Shown: positions 23,196 to 30,154, counted from the first letter of the stretch. The stretch: 40,565 nucleotides of DNA from an uncultured Bacteroidales bacterium (GCA_900315705.1 ONAB01000026.1:1-40565), one strand, 5' to 3'. Notes: generated from the letters alone by a model not told the origin. Numbers and translations are program-made.

Positions 23196-25591
23196 TACAA
23201 TCTTTCTTGAATCGTACTATTCCGTCTTTGGGAGCCTTTGGTTTCGCGATTTCCAAAACGCATACTGTAGGAAATCCAGTATGTTCTCCCATAAACGTGG
23301 GAATAGTGTGTATATATGTAATTCTGTGTTGCGAGCGACTCCTTGCTTTGCCAGTCAAGAATATCATCAACTCCAAATGAAATGGTTCCGCTCTTGAATT
23401 GCTTTGTGATGTGGACATTCCAGTTCACACTTTGATTGAGATTGCCTCCTACATAAGAGGATATGGGAACATAATCCAAAGTGGTTGACAATTTCCAATC
23501 TTTCTTTTTACAAAGTGCTGTTGATATGGAAAGATTGATGGAGAACTCGCTTCCCTTGACATTAAATGCCGTAATCCTCGGACTCTTAATCCTGTATAGA
23601 TCAAATTCATAATAGATGCTGGCAGACAACAAGACGTAATTTTTGAAAAGCTGTTGGTCAGTTTCCAGCTCAATGAAAAAGAAATGTGCATTGCCATAAT
23701 TCTCATCCGTAATTCGGGTGGAATTGGATTCTGGGGTTGGAATGCGGAATTCATTCCAAATATTTTGAGAATAGGAGTATCCCAAAATCAACATATAATC
23801 CCAAAAAAGGGTGTATGAAAGTTCTGCATCATATATCCTACAAGGACGCAAGTCAATATTATTCTCTCTGTATAATGTCGGGGAATAATAGTATCTGAAA
23901 GGATTCCTTTTCGCATAACTAGGAATAACCTGGCGACTGGTGAAATCCAGAGCAAATTCATGGTCGTCATTAGGAATAAAAACGAGGGAAAAAGACGGGA
24001 AGAGATTGAGGTATTTATTGGAGATGGTTTCTTTTGTGACCTGCTGTTGCCCATGATAAAGATAAAACTCACCTCGCAAGCCGGCTGAAATCGACCACAT
24101 GTCGGATATTTCCCAGTCACAGGTAGCATACAATGCTGCGGTTATATCCTTGTAAACGAAGTGGTTGCTTTGGTCAAACCCCTCCATATACGCTGCTGAT
24201 TGTTCTATGTTTGAGGTGTAATCGTCGTCAACCACGCTCCCGTAGCATTCCAATCCTGTTCGCAAATTCAAGGTCTTGCTGAATTTGTGGCTGTATTTTG
24301 CCTTGAAATCGATTCCATTGACGACCGCCGCACTGCTTGTGAAATAGGATGCCATTTCATGCGAAGGGAATCTCTGGTTTCTGTTTGTGTAAGATGAGAT
24401 ACTTTGGTTCCTCGTGTAAAAAATATCGAAAGTCAGCAATTGCTTGTCATTGATTTTCATATTGTAATTAAGATTGGTAAAAAGTGAAAAATTAGGCATG
24501 TTCGATATCTGGCAGGAAGAAGTGATATCGGAGGAATCTGCCAGATTCCTATGTCTATGGTAATAATCACTACGGGTACCCGTGCTGTCGAGCAGACAAT
24601 GGCTGATATTCGTTCCCGCTTGGAATCCCAAGGTGTGCTTTTCGTTGATGTGCCATTCCATCATCGCATAAATATTTTCGCAAAGCACTCGGCTTCGGCT
24701 CAAACTCTGAAAAGCATTCGTTGTTGTATCGTTGTCAGCAAAGTGGTGATGGGCGCTCTCTGTTCCGCTACGGTTAGGTCTATATATCGTTGAGAAACTT
24801 ATGGTTGCATTAACGTTTTTCTTCTGTAGTATCACAAAGGCATCCAAAGAAGGGCTGTTGAGTTCCCATCGTTCCTTTTGCCTATCCTTGACAATCAGTG
24901 TGGCTGCAACCCCGTCAGACGGGTTCTTCCGTAATATAACGTTCAGTATCCCATTTTTCACTGTGGAAGGGAATTCGCTTCCAGGATTTATTATAACCTC
25001 TATTCTCTCAATGTTCTCTGCAGGAATATTCTTCGGATCAAGATTGCTAGGTCTTCCATTGATGTAAATAGTAGCTTTACCTTTGTGTAATATTTCAAGC
25101 TCATCCTTAGACGTGACATTCACCAATGGGACATATCTTAGAATCTCTACAGCATTGTGTCCAGAAGCCAATGGTGATGTGTAAACATTGTTGATGGCAT
25201 ATCTGTCAGGCTTTCGCTCAATGGATAGCGCATTCGCAGAGATCGAGACTTCCTCCAATTCTGTCCAATCTCGATCAAGAATAAAACTCGTCTGACTTAT
25301 GGCCAATCGTGTGGGTATCTGAATGGCGCGGTAACCGAAAGCCTTGACATAAACATTGGTTTTCTCAATATCTTGTGGCAACAACAATTCAAAGATCCCG
25401 TTTGTATCTGAAATGCTTGAGGAAAGTTCCTTGTTGTCACCAGAAACAACAGCCACCACAGCCATTTGTATTGGCAAGCCGTCCCCATCTGTCACCCTCG
25501 CCTGTATAATCGACTGCGAACAAAGATTGTTGCGGAGTACAATCGTCAAGCACAGAATCATCATAATCCTAATGAAAGAAGAATTTTTCAT
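23195..25591 (-). CDS. TonB-receptor-like outer-membrane beta-barrel of the RiPP cluster
   Basis: A 798-residue protein with signal peptide (about 1-25), a carboxypeptidase-regulatory-like beta domain (about 28-110), a plug-like region (about 120-225, including GKATIYINGRPSNLDP and IERIEVIINPGSEFP), then a large barrel rich in aromatic strands to the C-terminus (OMP_b-brl_3 style). It is shorter than SusC proteins and has no SusD partner. It lies 18 bases after the radical SAM gene and overlaps the exporter start, so it is part of the peptide operon. It could pass the mature peptide across the outer membrane, take it up for sensing, or protect the producer. The sequence does not decide. The last residues (after MRFGNRETKG) extend beyond a typical barrel end. 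Confidence 0.85.
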   Translation of the reverse strand: MKNSSFIRIMMILCLTIVLRNNLCSQSIIQARVTDGDGLPIQMAVVAVVSGDNKELSSSISDTNGIFELLLPQDIEKTNVYVKAFGYRAIQIPTRLAISQTSFILDRDWTELEEVSISANALSIERKPDRYAINNVYTSPLASGHNAVEILRYVPLVNVTSKDELEILHKGKATIYINGRPSNLDPKNIPAENIERIEVIINPGSEFPSTVKNGILNVILRKNPSDGVAATLIVKDRQKERWELNSPSLDAFVILQKKNVNATISFSTIYRPNRSGTESAHHHFADNDTTTNAFQSLSRSRVLCENIYAMMEWHINEKHTLGFQAGTNISHCLLDSTGTRSDYYHRHRNLADSSDITSSCQISNMPNFSLFTNLNYNMKINDKQLLTFDIFYTRNQSISSYTNRNQRFPSHEMASYFTSSAAVVNGIDFKAKYSHKFSKTLNLRTGLECYGSVVDDDYTSNIEQSAAYMEGFDQSNHFVYKDITAALYATCDWEISDMWSISAGLRGEFYLYHGQQQVTKETISNKYLNLFPSFSLVFIPNDDHEFALDFTSRQVIPSYAKRNPFRYYYSPTLYRENNIDLRPCRIYDAELSYTLFWDYMLILGYSYSQNIWNEFRIPTPESNSTRITDENYGNAHFFFIELETDQQLFKNYVLLSASIYYEFDLYRIKSPRITAFNVKGSEFSINLSISTALCKKKDWKLSTTLDYVPISSYVGGNLNQSVNWNVHITKQFKSGTISFGVDDILDWQSKESLATQNYIYTHYSHVYGRTYWISYSMRFGNRETKGSQRRNSTIQERL

Positions 25592-25609
25592 AAAGCAATG
25601 TTTTTCAGT

Positions 25610-26902
25610 TTATTGGAATTTGCACTTGTTTTTCACAACATAATTATAGAATCTGTTAAGAATAATATCTTGCTTTTTTTGTTCATCAATTCCGTAAATG
25701 CAGACATTATCCTTCTGCTCTTGGCGTTTTTGTATGCACCCTCCGCCACATAAGGGGAAAATCGAGCAAGTCGAACATATTTGATGAGGTAATATGTTGG
25801 TTATTCTTTCCTTTGGTGTGCCTTGCATCCAAACGACACTACCATCATCCTTTAAAAAACCATGCCGACTCTCTTTAGAAAAATCACGAGCAGTACATTT
25901 GTACACATCCCCATTGTAATTTACTAATAGCTGGTTAACACAATCTGCGTAGCAGGGGTGGTGTAAATAGTCAAGATCAAGCAACGGTGAAGTTATTTCG
26001 AATCCCCCCTCCCTAAAAAGTTTCATCGTTGGTCTAATTTCAAGTTCCTTCGCCCCGTCCTGCCAGATGCGCTGCAGATCCACCTGGACATACTTTCTAT
26101 CTTCCTCATTCCATTTTTTTATATCACTTAAAATCGATAAAATTGATGAAAAATTTTTAGCCGTATAGTTGATACGGAGAATTACAGGTATCTGATTTTC
26201 AAGCAAACAATGAATATTACGAATGATTATATCGTAGGTTCCAACATTGCCTTTGGTAAAACGAGTTTTATCATGCTCTTCTTGAGCTCCATCCAATGTG
26301 ATTTGAAATGTAACATCCAACTTGTTTTCCTTGAAAAAAGACACCATTTCATCATTGATTAAAACCCCATTTGAGGTAAATGAGATTCCAAGTGCAATAC
26401 TTTTTTTCTCGCAACACACCAATGAGTGTAGGATGATTTTCCGAACAGAATCAAACTCTAATAATGGTTCTCCCCCAAAAAAAGAAAGAATCAGCTTCTT
26501 GATATTTCGTTGCTCTATGCATTTTTTTGAAATCAAGCCAAGAATGCTATTCATTATTTCCGAGGATATAGATGACCCTTTTACGTGTTTTTCGTAACAA
26601 TACCAGCAATGTAAATTGCAATCCAAAGTCGGATTTATCATCAGATGAAAAACCCCTGATTCCAACCTGATTTTTTGAGAATTTCTCAACTGTTTCTTGT
26701 ACTCGTCTTCCTCATTTGAAACTATAGCACCAGCACCACATAGTTCATTGTACAAATCCTCATTCAATCGCCTCAATTCAGCAGGTGGATTATTCAGCCA
26801 ATTGCCCCCCATAATTAAGACAAAAGAATCGGAAGCCGAATTATAAACAGCCTTCACCGTGTCTGTTAGATCGATAAAGTTGTTATATATGCTGTATTTC
26901 AT
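25610..26902 (-). CDS. Radical SAM/SPASM peptide maturase
   Basis: A 430-residue radical SAM enzyme with an N-terminal peptide-engaging region (about 1-85). The cluster motif CNLHCWYC has Cys95, Cys99 and Cys102 in CxxxCxxC spacing. The barrel includes SFFGGEPLLEFD, SFTSNGVLINDE and FQITLDGAQEEHD. A C-terminal SPASM domain carries auxiliary iron-sulfur cysteines in HPCYADC, YKCTARDF and CSTCSIFPLCGGGC. This architecture installs thioether or carbon-carbon crosslinks in RiPP precursors. The start at 26,902 (MKYSIYNN) is chosen over an upstream ATG at 26,929 because the longer start lies inside the intergenic hairpin. It is encoded 80 bases after the precursor and would modify the cysteine-rich core. 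The exact linkage cannot be read from sequence. Confidence 0.92.
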   Translation of the reverse strand: MKYSIYNNFIDLTDTVKAVYNSASDSFVLIMGGNWLNNPPAELRRLNEDLYNELCGAGAIVSNEEDEYKKQLRNSQKIRLESGVFHLMINPTLDCNLHCWYCYEKHVKGSSISSEIMNSILGLISKKCIEQRNIKKLILSFFGGEPLLEFDSVRKIILHSLVCCEKKSIALGISFTSNGVLINDEMVSFFKENKLDVTFQITLDGAQEEHDKTRFTKGNVGTYDIIIRNIHCLLENQIPVILRINYTAKNFSSILSILSDIKKWNEEDRKYVQVDLQRIWQDGAKELEIRPTMKLFREGGFEITSPLLDLDYLHHPCYADCVNQLLVNYNGDVYKCTARDFSKESRHGFLKDDGSVVWMQGTPKERITNILPHQICSTCSIFPLCGGGCIQKRQEQKDNVCIYGIDEQKKQDIILNRFYNYVVKNKCKFQ

Positions 26903-26912
26903 ACACAGAGAT

Positions 26913-26968
26913 TTAACACACACCTCCAACGATGTTACTCAGATTTGAGTAGTTGAAGGTGTGTGTAA
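26913..26968 (-). promoter_or_regulatory. Nested hairpin between precursor and radical SAM gene
   Basis: The outer arms (26,913-26,930 and 26,952-26,968) pair through ACACACACCT/AGGTGTGTGT and CAAC/GTTG. An inner perfect hairpin is TACTCA-GATT-TGAGTA (26,936-26,951). It begins 14 bases after the precursor stop and ends 10 bases before the maturase ATG. It has no T tract, so it more likely stabilises the precursor message or limits maturase translation than terminates. Confidence 0.75.
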
Positions 26969-26982
26969 TTATGTAGCAAAAC

Positions 26983-27234
26983 TTATTTGGTTGTACCTGA
27001 GCCTTGATTGTCACAAATTCTTCTGTTTATCGCATCATCGCATTTGCTTTGGTTCACACAATATACACGATTTCTGGAAGAATCGCAGCTGCTATTTGTA
27101 CAATCTCTGTTGTGACTAAGACCACCAATCAAATTTGGCAAAACGGATATCGTCATCATTTGTCTTTCACTTAAAACAGACTGCTCTAACGAATTAACAA
27201 ATTCTGTAATCTCTGAATATTTAGCAGGTTTCAT
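26983..27234 (-). CDS. Double-glycine RiPP precursor peptide, cysteine-rich core
   Basis: An 83-residue peptide gene immediately upstream of the radical SAM gene. The acidic helical leader (residues 1-38: MKPAKYSEITEFVNSLEQ and on) contains LSERQMMTIS and ends SVLPNLIGG, a typical double-glycine site for a C39 peptidase. The predicted core is residues 39-83 (45 residues), with five cysteines at core positions 7, 12, 21, 27 and 36 (spacing 4, 8, 5, 8). Four of them are followed at +1 or +2 by Asn or Asp. The core has many Asn, Asp, Arg and Ser and few hydrophobics. An odd cysteine number favours thioether crosslinks over plain disulfides. It is similar in style to GG-Bacteroidales natural-product precursors. 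No clear promoter was found (TATGTTTA at 27,260-27,267 is near consensus). Confidence 0.88.
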   Translation of the reverse strand: MKPAKYSEITEFVNSLEQSVLSERQMMTISVLPNLIGGLSHNRDCTNSSCDSSRNRVYCVNQSKCDDAINRRICDNQGSGTTK

Positions 27235-27342
27235 AATACATTAATTTTCTTTTCTTAATTAAACATACTTCCCTCTTCCCCGCAGGGTGTGCTGGCACTT
27301 TGCACGGCACTTTCGGGTCTGTCATTCGAAACGGAAAAATTG

Positions 27343-27350
27343 TATCTTTG
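27343..27350 (+). promoter_or_regulatory. -7 element for a rightward transcript
   Basis: TATCTTTG, a perfect TAnnTTTG match, immediately upstream of the structured candidate small RNA. No clear -33 TTTG was found. Confidence 0.55.
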
Positions 27351-27356
27351 CCGCTT

Positions 27357-27485
27357 GATTACTGTGCCATCGCGTGACAGACATCACGATATATGCGACC
27401 TAAGGTGCTTTGCGGCAGGGAACATCGCTAATGGTTCCTTAAACACAAATGCGATGCCCCTGCTTGGGCACCTTTCTTTTCTTGC
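27357..27485 (+). ncRNA. Candidate structured small RNA, opposite to the RiPP operon
   Basis: A perfect -7 element at 27,343 would start a transcript that folds into two nested helices. The first is TCGC/GCGA (27,370-27,373 with 27,395-27,398) enclosing GTGA/TCAC. The second is a long arm with three stacked perfect helices: AAGGTGC/GCACCTT (27,402-27,408 with 27,468-27,474), GCAGGG/CCCTGC (27,415-27,420 with 27,458-27,463) and CATCGC/GCGATG (27,423-27,428 with 27,451-27,456). A T-rich tract follows (27,472-27,481), as at a terminator. A 6S-like RNA of the Bacteroidetes type or an element-specific regulator are alternatives. Not matched to any family here. Confidence 0.5.
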
Positions 27486-27520
27486 TCCGCTATCGGTCCG
27501 TTGCACACCATAACGGAGCT

Positions 27521-27595
27521 TTACCCAATGAATTTGTTCTTGCCTGACCATTGCAGGTCAGAGGCGTCGGTTTCTATGTGAATTACTTTTTTCAT
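27521..27595 (-). CDS. Possible 24-residue peptide or leader ORF
   Basis: ATG at 27,595, reading MKKVIHIETDASDLQWSGKN to a TAA at 27,521. A purine-rich GAAGAAGAAG lies just upstream on the minus strand, better than most ribosome sites here. Its end overlaps the first hairpin of the spacer. It could be a leader peptide, a gene fragment or chance. Confidence 0.25.
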   Translation of the reverse strand: MKKVIHIETDASDLQWSGKNKFIG

Positions 27596-27662
27596 GCTTC
27601 TTCTTCTCATTCAGCCGCAAGGATGCGGCGGCTCCTAATTTCTCATTCCTAATTTCTCATTC

Positions 27663-28163
27663 CTAATTGTTTGAGTACGCTGCTGTTTCGCTGAAGAAGA
27701 GTCCCGTGAATGTGAACTGCAGGGTCGTGGTGTCACGATAGATCATCTGCCCGGGGATGTTCAGGAAGATGTGGTTGCCCTTCTCGTCCGTGTAGTTCAG
27801 CGAGCGATCCGGCACGAGGAAGAAGTCCTCCGAAGTCAAATCGAACGTGTCCGTTGTGGTGGCGGTAACTGCGGTACCTATTTGTTGTAGCTGGACAGCA
27901 AACGTATATGCACATTCGTCACCTGCCCCCATACAATTGATATGTATGCGATGTCCGTCCATCATCACACATCCTTTACAATCTTTGCTGCTATGTCCCA
28001 TGCTCATTGCAAACAGGTGTGTTGAGTTTCCTGTTTTGGCGTTGCCAGACAGTGCAACCACACGGTTGAGTGTTTGTTCTTGTGTTGCTGTTTGGTTTTC
28101 CACTTTTTCACATGCGCCAAGCAACGTGACCGCAAGCAGTGTCAATGTCAATACTTTTTTCAT
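27663..28163 (-). CDS. Cysteine-rich putative lipoprotein, divergent from the LytTR regulator
   Basis: A 166-residue protein with a type II signal peptide (MKKVLTLTLLAVTLLGAC, lipidated Cys18). Mature region residues 60-85 contain four cysteines and several His (DCKGCVMMDGHRIHINCMG and DEC: Cys62, 65, 77, 84), a possible metal or disulfide site. The remainder is a soluble beta-rich domain ending in LQFTFTGLFFSETAAYSNN. A -7 element and two direct repeats lie upstream, so it is the likely target of the divergent regulator. No family was recognised. It could sense or bind the neighbouring peptide, or give immunity, but nothing beyond position supports this. Confidence 0.75.
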   Translation of the reverse strand: MKKVLTLTLLAVTLLGACEKVENQTATQEQTLNRVVALSGNAKTGNSTHLFAMSMGHSSKDCKGCVMMDGHRIHINCMGAGDECAYTFAVQLQQIGTAVTATTTDTFDLTSEDFFLVPDRSLNYTDEKGNHIFLNIPGQMIYRDTTTLQFTFTGLFFSETAAYSNN

Positions 28164-28204
28164 TGCGCTTTGATTTTGATGTTAATTCATTACTTTTTCG
28201 GCGG

Positions 28205-28212
28205 CAAAAGTA
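28205..28212 (-). promoter_or_regulatory. -7 element for the lipoprotein gene
   Basis: The minus strand reads TACTTTTG, matching TAnnTTTG, 42 bases before the ATG at 28,163. The direct-repeat operator lies just upstream of it. Confidence 0.65.
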
Positions 28213-28249
28213 CAAACTGTTTAAATACCATCAATCCCCTCACATCGTG

Positions 28250-28282
28250 AATATGAACCCCTCGTAATACAAATATGAACCC
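28250..28282. promoter_or_regulatory. Direct repeats AATATGAACCC, candidate LytTR operator
   Basis: AATATGAACCC occurs perfectly at 28,250-28,260 and 28,272-28,282, 22 bases from start to start. LytTR domains (AgrA, AlgR, VirR type) bind as dimers to 9 to 11-base direct repeats spaced about two helical turns. The site lies 38 bases upstream of the lipoprotein -7 element, the usual position for an activator. The divergent gene encodes a LytTR protein. Confidence 0.7.
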
Positions 28283-28293
28283 TTATCCCTTTA

Positions 28294-28303
28294 GGGGGGG
28301 GGG
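28294..28303. repeat. Homopolymer of ten G (rightward strand)
   Basis: Ten consecutive G residues, 11 bases beyond the direct repeats, in the divergent control region. Such tracts slip during replication and can switch expression. Here it does not sit between -7 and -33 of a recognised promoter. Confidence 0.8.
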
Positions 28304-28341
28304 TAGTGTATTGATATTCAGCGTGTTATTTAATTTATCAT

Positions 28342-28371
28342 TCCCTCGCATATCGTCAAATTTGCGAGGGG
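28342..28371. promoter_or_regulatory. Hairpin in the divergent control region
   Basis: TCCCTCGCA (28,342-28,350) pairs with TGCGAGGG (28,363-28,370) around a 12-base loop, upstream of the LytTR promoter. The rest of the 28,164-28,464 spacer holds the operator, G tract and promoters listed separately, and no gene. Confidence 0.6.
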
Positions 28372-28430
28372 ATTGTGGGTTTTTGTGTGAGGGATTGCAC
28401 AATTGCCGTGTCCTGTGTCGGAAAATTGAG

Positions 28431-28438
28431 TATCTTTG
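28431..28438 (+). promoter_or_regulatory. -7 element for the LytTR regulator gene
   Basis: TATCTTTG followed by C, a perfect TAnnTTTG match 27 bases before the ATG at 28,465. It rules against the longer frame that opens at 28,375. Confidence 0.65.
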
Positions 28439-28464
28439 CTGCCGTTTTCAAAAACATAATTGAT

Positions 28465-29649
28465 ATGAAGCGAAAAAAAACCGTTGTAACTATTGTGCTA
28501 AATGTCTTGTTCTGTGGCATAATGCTTTGGCTTTTTACCCGTAATTCCATCCTGCGACCATGTTCGGACAGCATTTACAAAGAGGCGCTTGCAGGATTAC
28601 TATTGTTAGGTTCACTGTATGTCAATTACTTTCTGTTGTATCCGAAAATCTATCGCAATCGTCCGCTCATATACTGGTTGGTGATAGTGGCCATGGCTGT
28701 AGTTTTGGGCTTTGTTGATTTGGCCATTGCATACAACGGCATTGTATCGTGTAATGCCCAGGTTATTCAATATGTTGGTCGCTTGAGCTTCTTCTCAAAG
28801 ATTCTGTTTTTTATCATTGGGCGTAATCTTGCCTTGAATTTCTTTCCTTTCTTGCTAAGGGAGCGGCAACATTTCCAACAGTCCTTAGAGAAAGAGGTAA
28901 AGGTCGTTTACCAAACAGTCCGAATGTTTGATGTGACAGATATAAAGAACAAGTTATATCTGGTCAACATTGATGACATCTTCTATTGCTACCAAGAGCG
29001 AAACAGTACCAGTGTCCATTTAGTGCAAGATGTATGTTATTATCGTCTTGGATCCATGAAACATCTTGAACAGCTGCTTGGAAATAAAGACTTCATCCGT
29101 ATTACAACCAATGTACTGGTACCTTTCCGTTACATCAGAGAGTGTAAAGACAATATGGTGATTATGAAAAAAATGTCTTGGGAAAATGAACCCACTATAT
29201 TCCACTTGGAACCCAAGACTCAGAAGGAGATTTCAAAAAGGGTGATAGAGGGTGTTCAGAGATACAGAGGAGAAGTCGCGGCTGGGGATAGAATCCCCAA
29301 AAAACCAACCCGCCGAAAAGTCAAGCGTAAACCGGCAAAACCTTCGGATGAGAAAACCCAAAAAGTGCTTTCTTACATAGAAAGCCACCCGAATTGCAAC
29401 TCAAAAGGGATTATTGATGGAACAAAAATCCCGTTGAGTAGTGTTGAACGTTGCATTTCCGTACTCAAAAAGCAAGGTCTCATCAAACACACTGGCAGCA
29501 AAAGGAATGGTGGCTACGATGTGGTCAGTCCTCGCCCGGAAAGAGAAAGAGTGGAATCTGTACAACAGGAGGAAAAGGGTACCACAATAAAATTAGTCCA
29601 AGAAACACACGACAAGGGAAAGCCCGCAGAACCGTCATCCAAGGAATAG
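28465..29649 (+). CDS. Membrane LytTR-family regulator fused to a C-terminal winged helix
   Basis: A 394-residue protein from the ATG at 28,465. Four hydrophobic helices (about 7-24, 41-58, 68-88, 108-128) anchor it. A LytTR DNA-binding domain follows (about 150-265, with KNKLYLVNIDDIFYCYQERN and LLGNKDFIRITTNVLV). After a basic linker (KPTRRKVKRKPAK) there is a second DNA-binding-like winged helix (about 305-370: QKVLSYIESHPNC through LKKQGLIKHTGSKRNGG). Membrane LytTR proteins usually stop after the LytTR domain, so the fusion is unusual. The helix resembles the C-terminal one in the AlbA_2 protein at 30,151. It is divergent from the cysteine-rich lipoprotein, with matching direct repeats in between. 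Confidence 0.85.
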   Translation: MKRKKTVVTIVLNVLFCGIMLWLFTRNSILRPCSDSIYKEALAGLLLLGSLYVNYFLLYPKIYRNRPLIYWLVIVAMAVVLGFVDLAIAYNGIVSCNAQVIQYVGRLSFFSKILFFIIGRNLALNFFPFLLRERQHFQQSLEKEVKVVYQTVRMFDVTDIKNKLYLVNIDDIFYCYQERNSTSVHLVQDVCYYRLGSMKHLEQLLGNKDFIRITTNVLVPFRYIRECKDNMVIMKKMSWENEPTIFHLEPKTQKEISKRVIEGVQRYRGEVAAGDRIPKKPTRRKVKRKPAKPSDEKTQKVLSYIESHPNCNSKGIIDGTKIPLSSVERCISVLKKQGLIKHTGSKRNGGYDVVSPRPERERVESVQQEEKGTTIKLVQETHDKGKPAEPSSKE

Positions 29650-29692
29650 GTCTCTTGCGATGCGGCAGCTGTTTGGTGCTGTGTTAGTTTTT

Positions 29693-30154
29693 CTACTGTT
29701 TCTTTACTCCGAAGAAGTTGACCAGACACTCGTCACCCCAAAATTCGGCTGCGAGGTCGAAGAGGCGTTCCGCGTTGCGGTCTATGGGTTCGTCTAACCA
29801 GTCCACCACGGAGCGGCGGATGCTGGGGTGCGGGTTCACGTACTTGCCGGGAACACGGGGCTGGCCGTAGCCCACCGCCCACTCCCGCCATATCCCGTGG
29901 ATAGGAATCTTGAAACTCACGGCCTCAGGGATTCCGCCATCATGCTCTATCTTGTACTGTATGCTGTTGCGGAGCTTGCGCTCCACCTTGCCGCTCTTCT
30001 TGGTTATGGAGGTGACCTTCTTGCCCTTGGTGAACCGCAGGGTGTTGCGCCTCGCGGCGTTGCGCACCGCCGCTGCCCACCGCCGCGCCTGCCGCAGGAA
30101 CTCCTCGGCGGTGAGGATGTTGGTGTCCGTGGTGTCGGTTATGGTGTGGTTCAT
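29693..30154 (-). CDS. Phage tail-completion (HK97 gp10-like) candidate
   Basis: A 153-residue basic protein starting at the ATG at 30,154, which overlaps the AlbA_2 stop as ATGA. The Lys/Arg-rich N-terminal half (TLRFTKGKKVTSITKKSGKV) and the segment ending FFGVKKQ fit small head-tail or tail-completion proteins, which lie just before the tube and tape measure genes. I would call it HK97 gp10-like at moderate confidence. It is the last late gene before the foreign block. The next expected gene, a tail tube or major tail protein, is missing and may be the remnant at 20,826-20,966. Confidence 0.55.
   Translation of the reverse strand: MNHTITDTTDTNILTAEEFLRQARRWAAAVRNAARRNTLRFTKGKKVTSITKKSGKVERKLRNSIQYKIEHDGGIPEAVSFKIPIHGIWREWAVGYGQPRVPGKYVNPHPSIRRSVVDWLDEPIDRNAERLFDLAAEFWGDECLVNFFGVKKQ

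Larger units (their letters stand above)
27235..27662. other. Hairpin-rich 428-base spacer between the RiPP precursor and the lipoprotein
   Basis: No convincing long gene. Besides the candidate small RNA described separately, it holds a hairpin TCCGTT/AACGGA (27,497-27,518), a hairpin GCCTGACC-ATTGCA-GGTCAGaGGC (27,542-27,565), and GCCGC-AAGGAT-GCGGC (about 27,613-27,628). There is also a degenerate phrase CTAATTTCTCATTC repeated at 27,636-27,670, overlapping the lipoprotein stop. A 74-residue rightward frame (27,289-27,513) is open, but it overlaps the paired structure and looks non-coding. Confidence 0.6.

Noticed and set aside
27291-27312. Sigma-54-like TGGCAC with TTGCAC
   Set aside because: The GG to GC spacing is wrong (6 or 11 bases instead of 10), and no activator gene is nearby.
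27289-27513. A 74-residue open frame on the plus strand
   Set aside because: It overlaps the strongly paired candidate RNA and has no family resemblance. It is best explained as a shadow of structured DNA.
28375-28464. An upstream 30-residue extension of the LytTR regulator
   Set aside because: The perfect -7 element at 28,431-28,438 lies inside it, so translation must start downstream, at 28,465.
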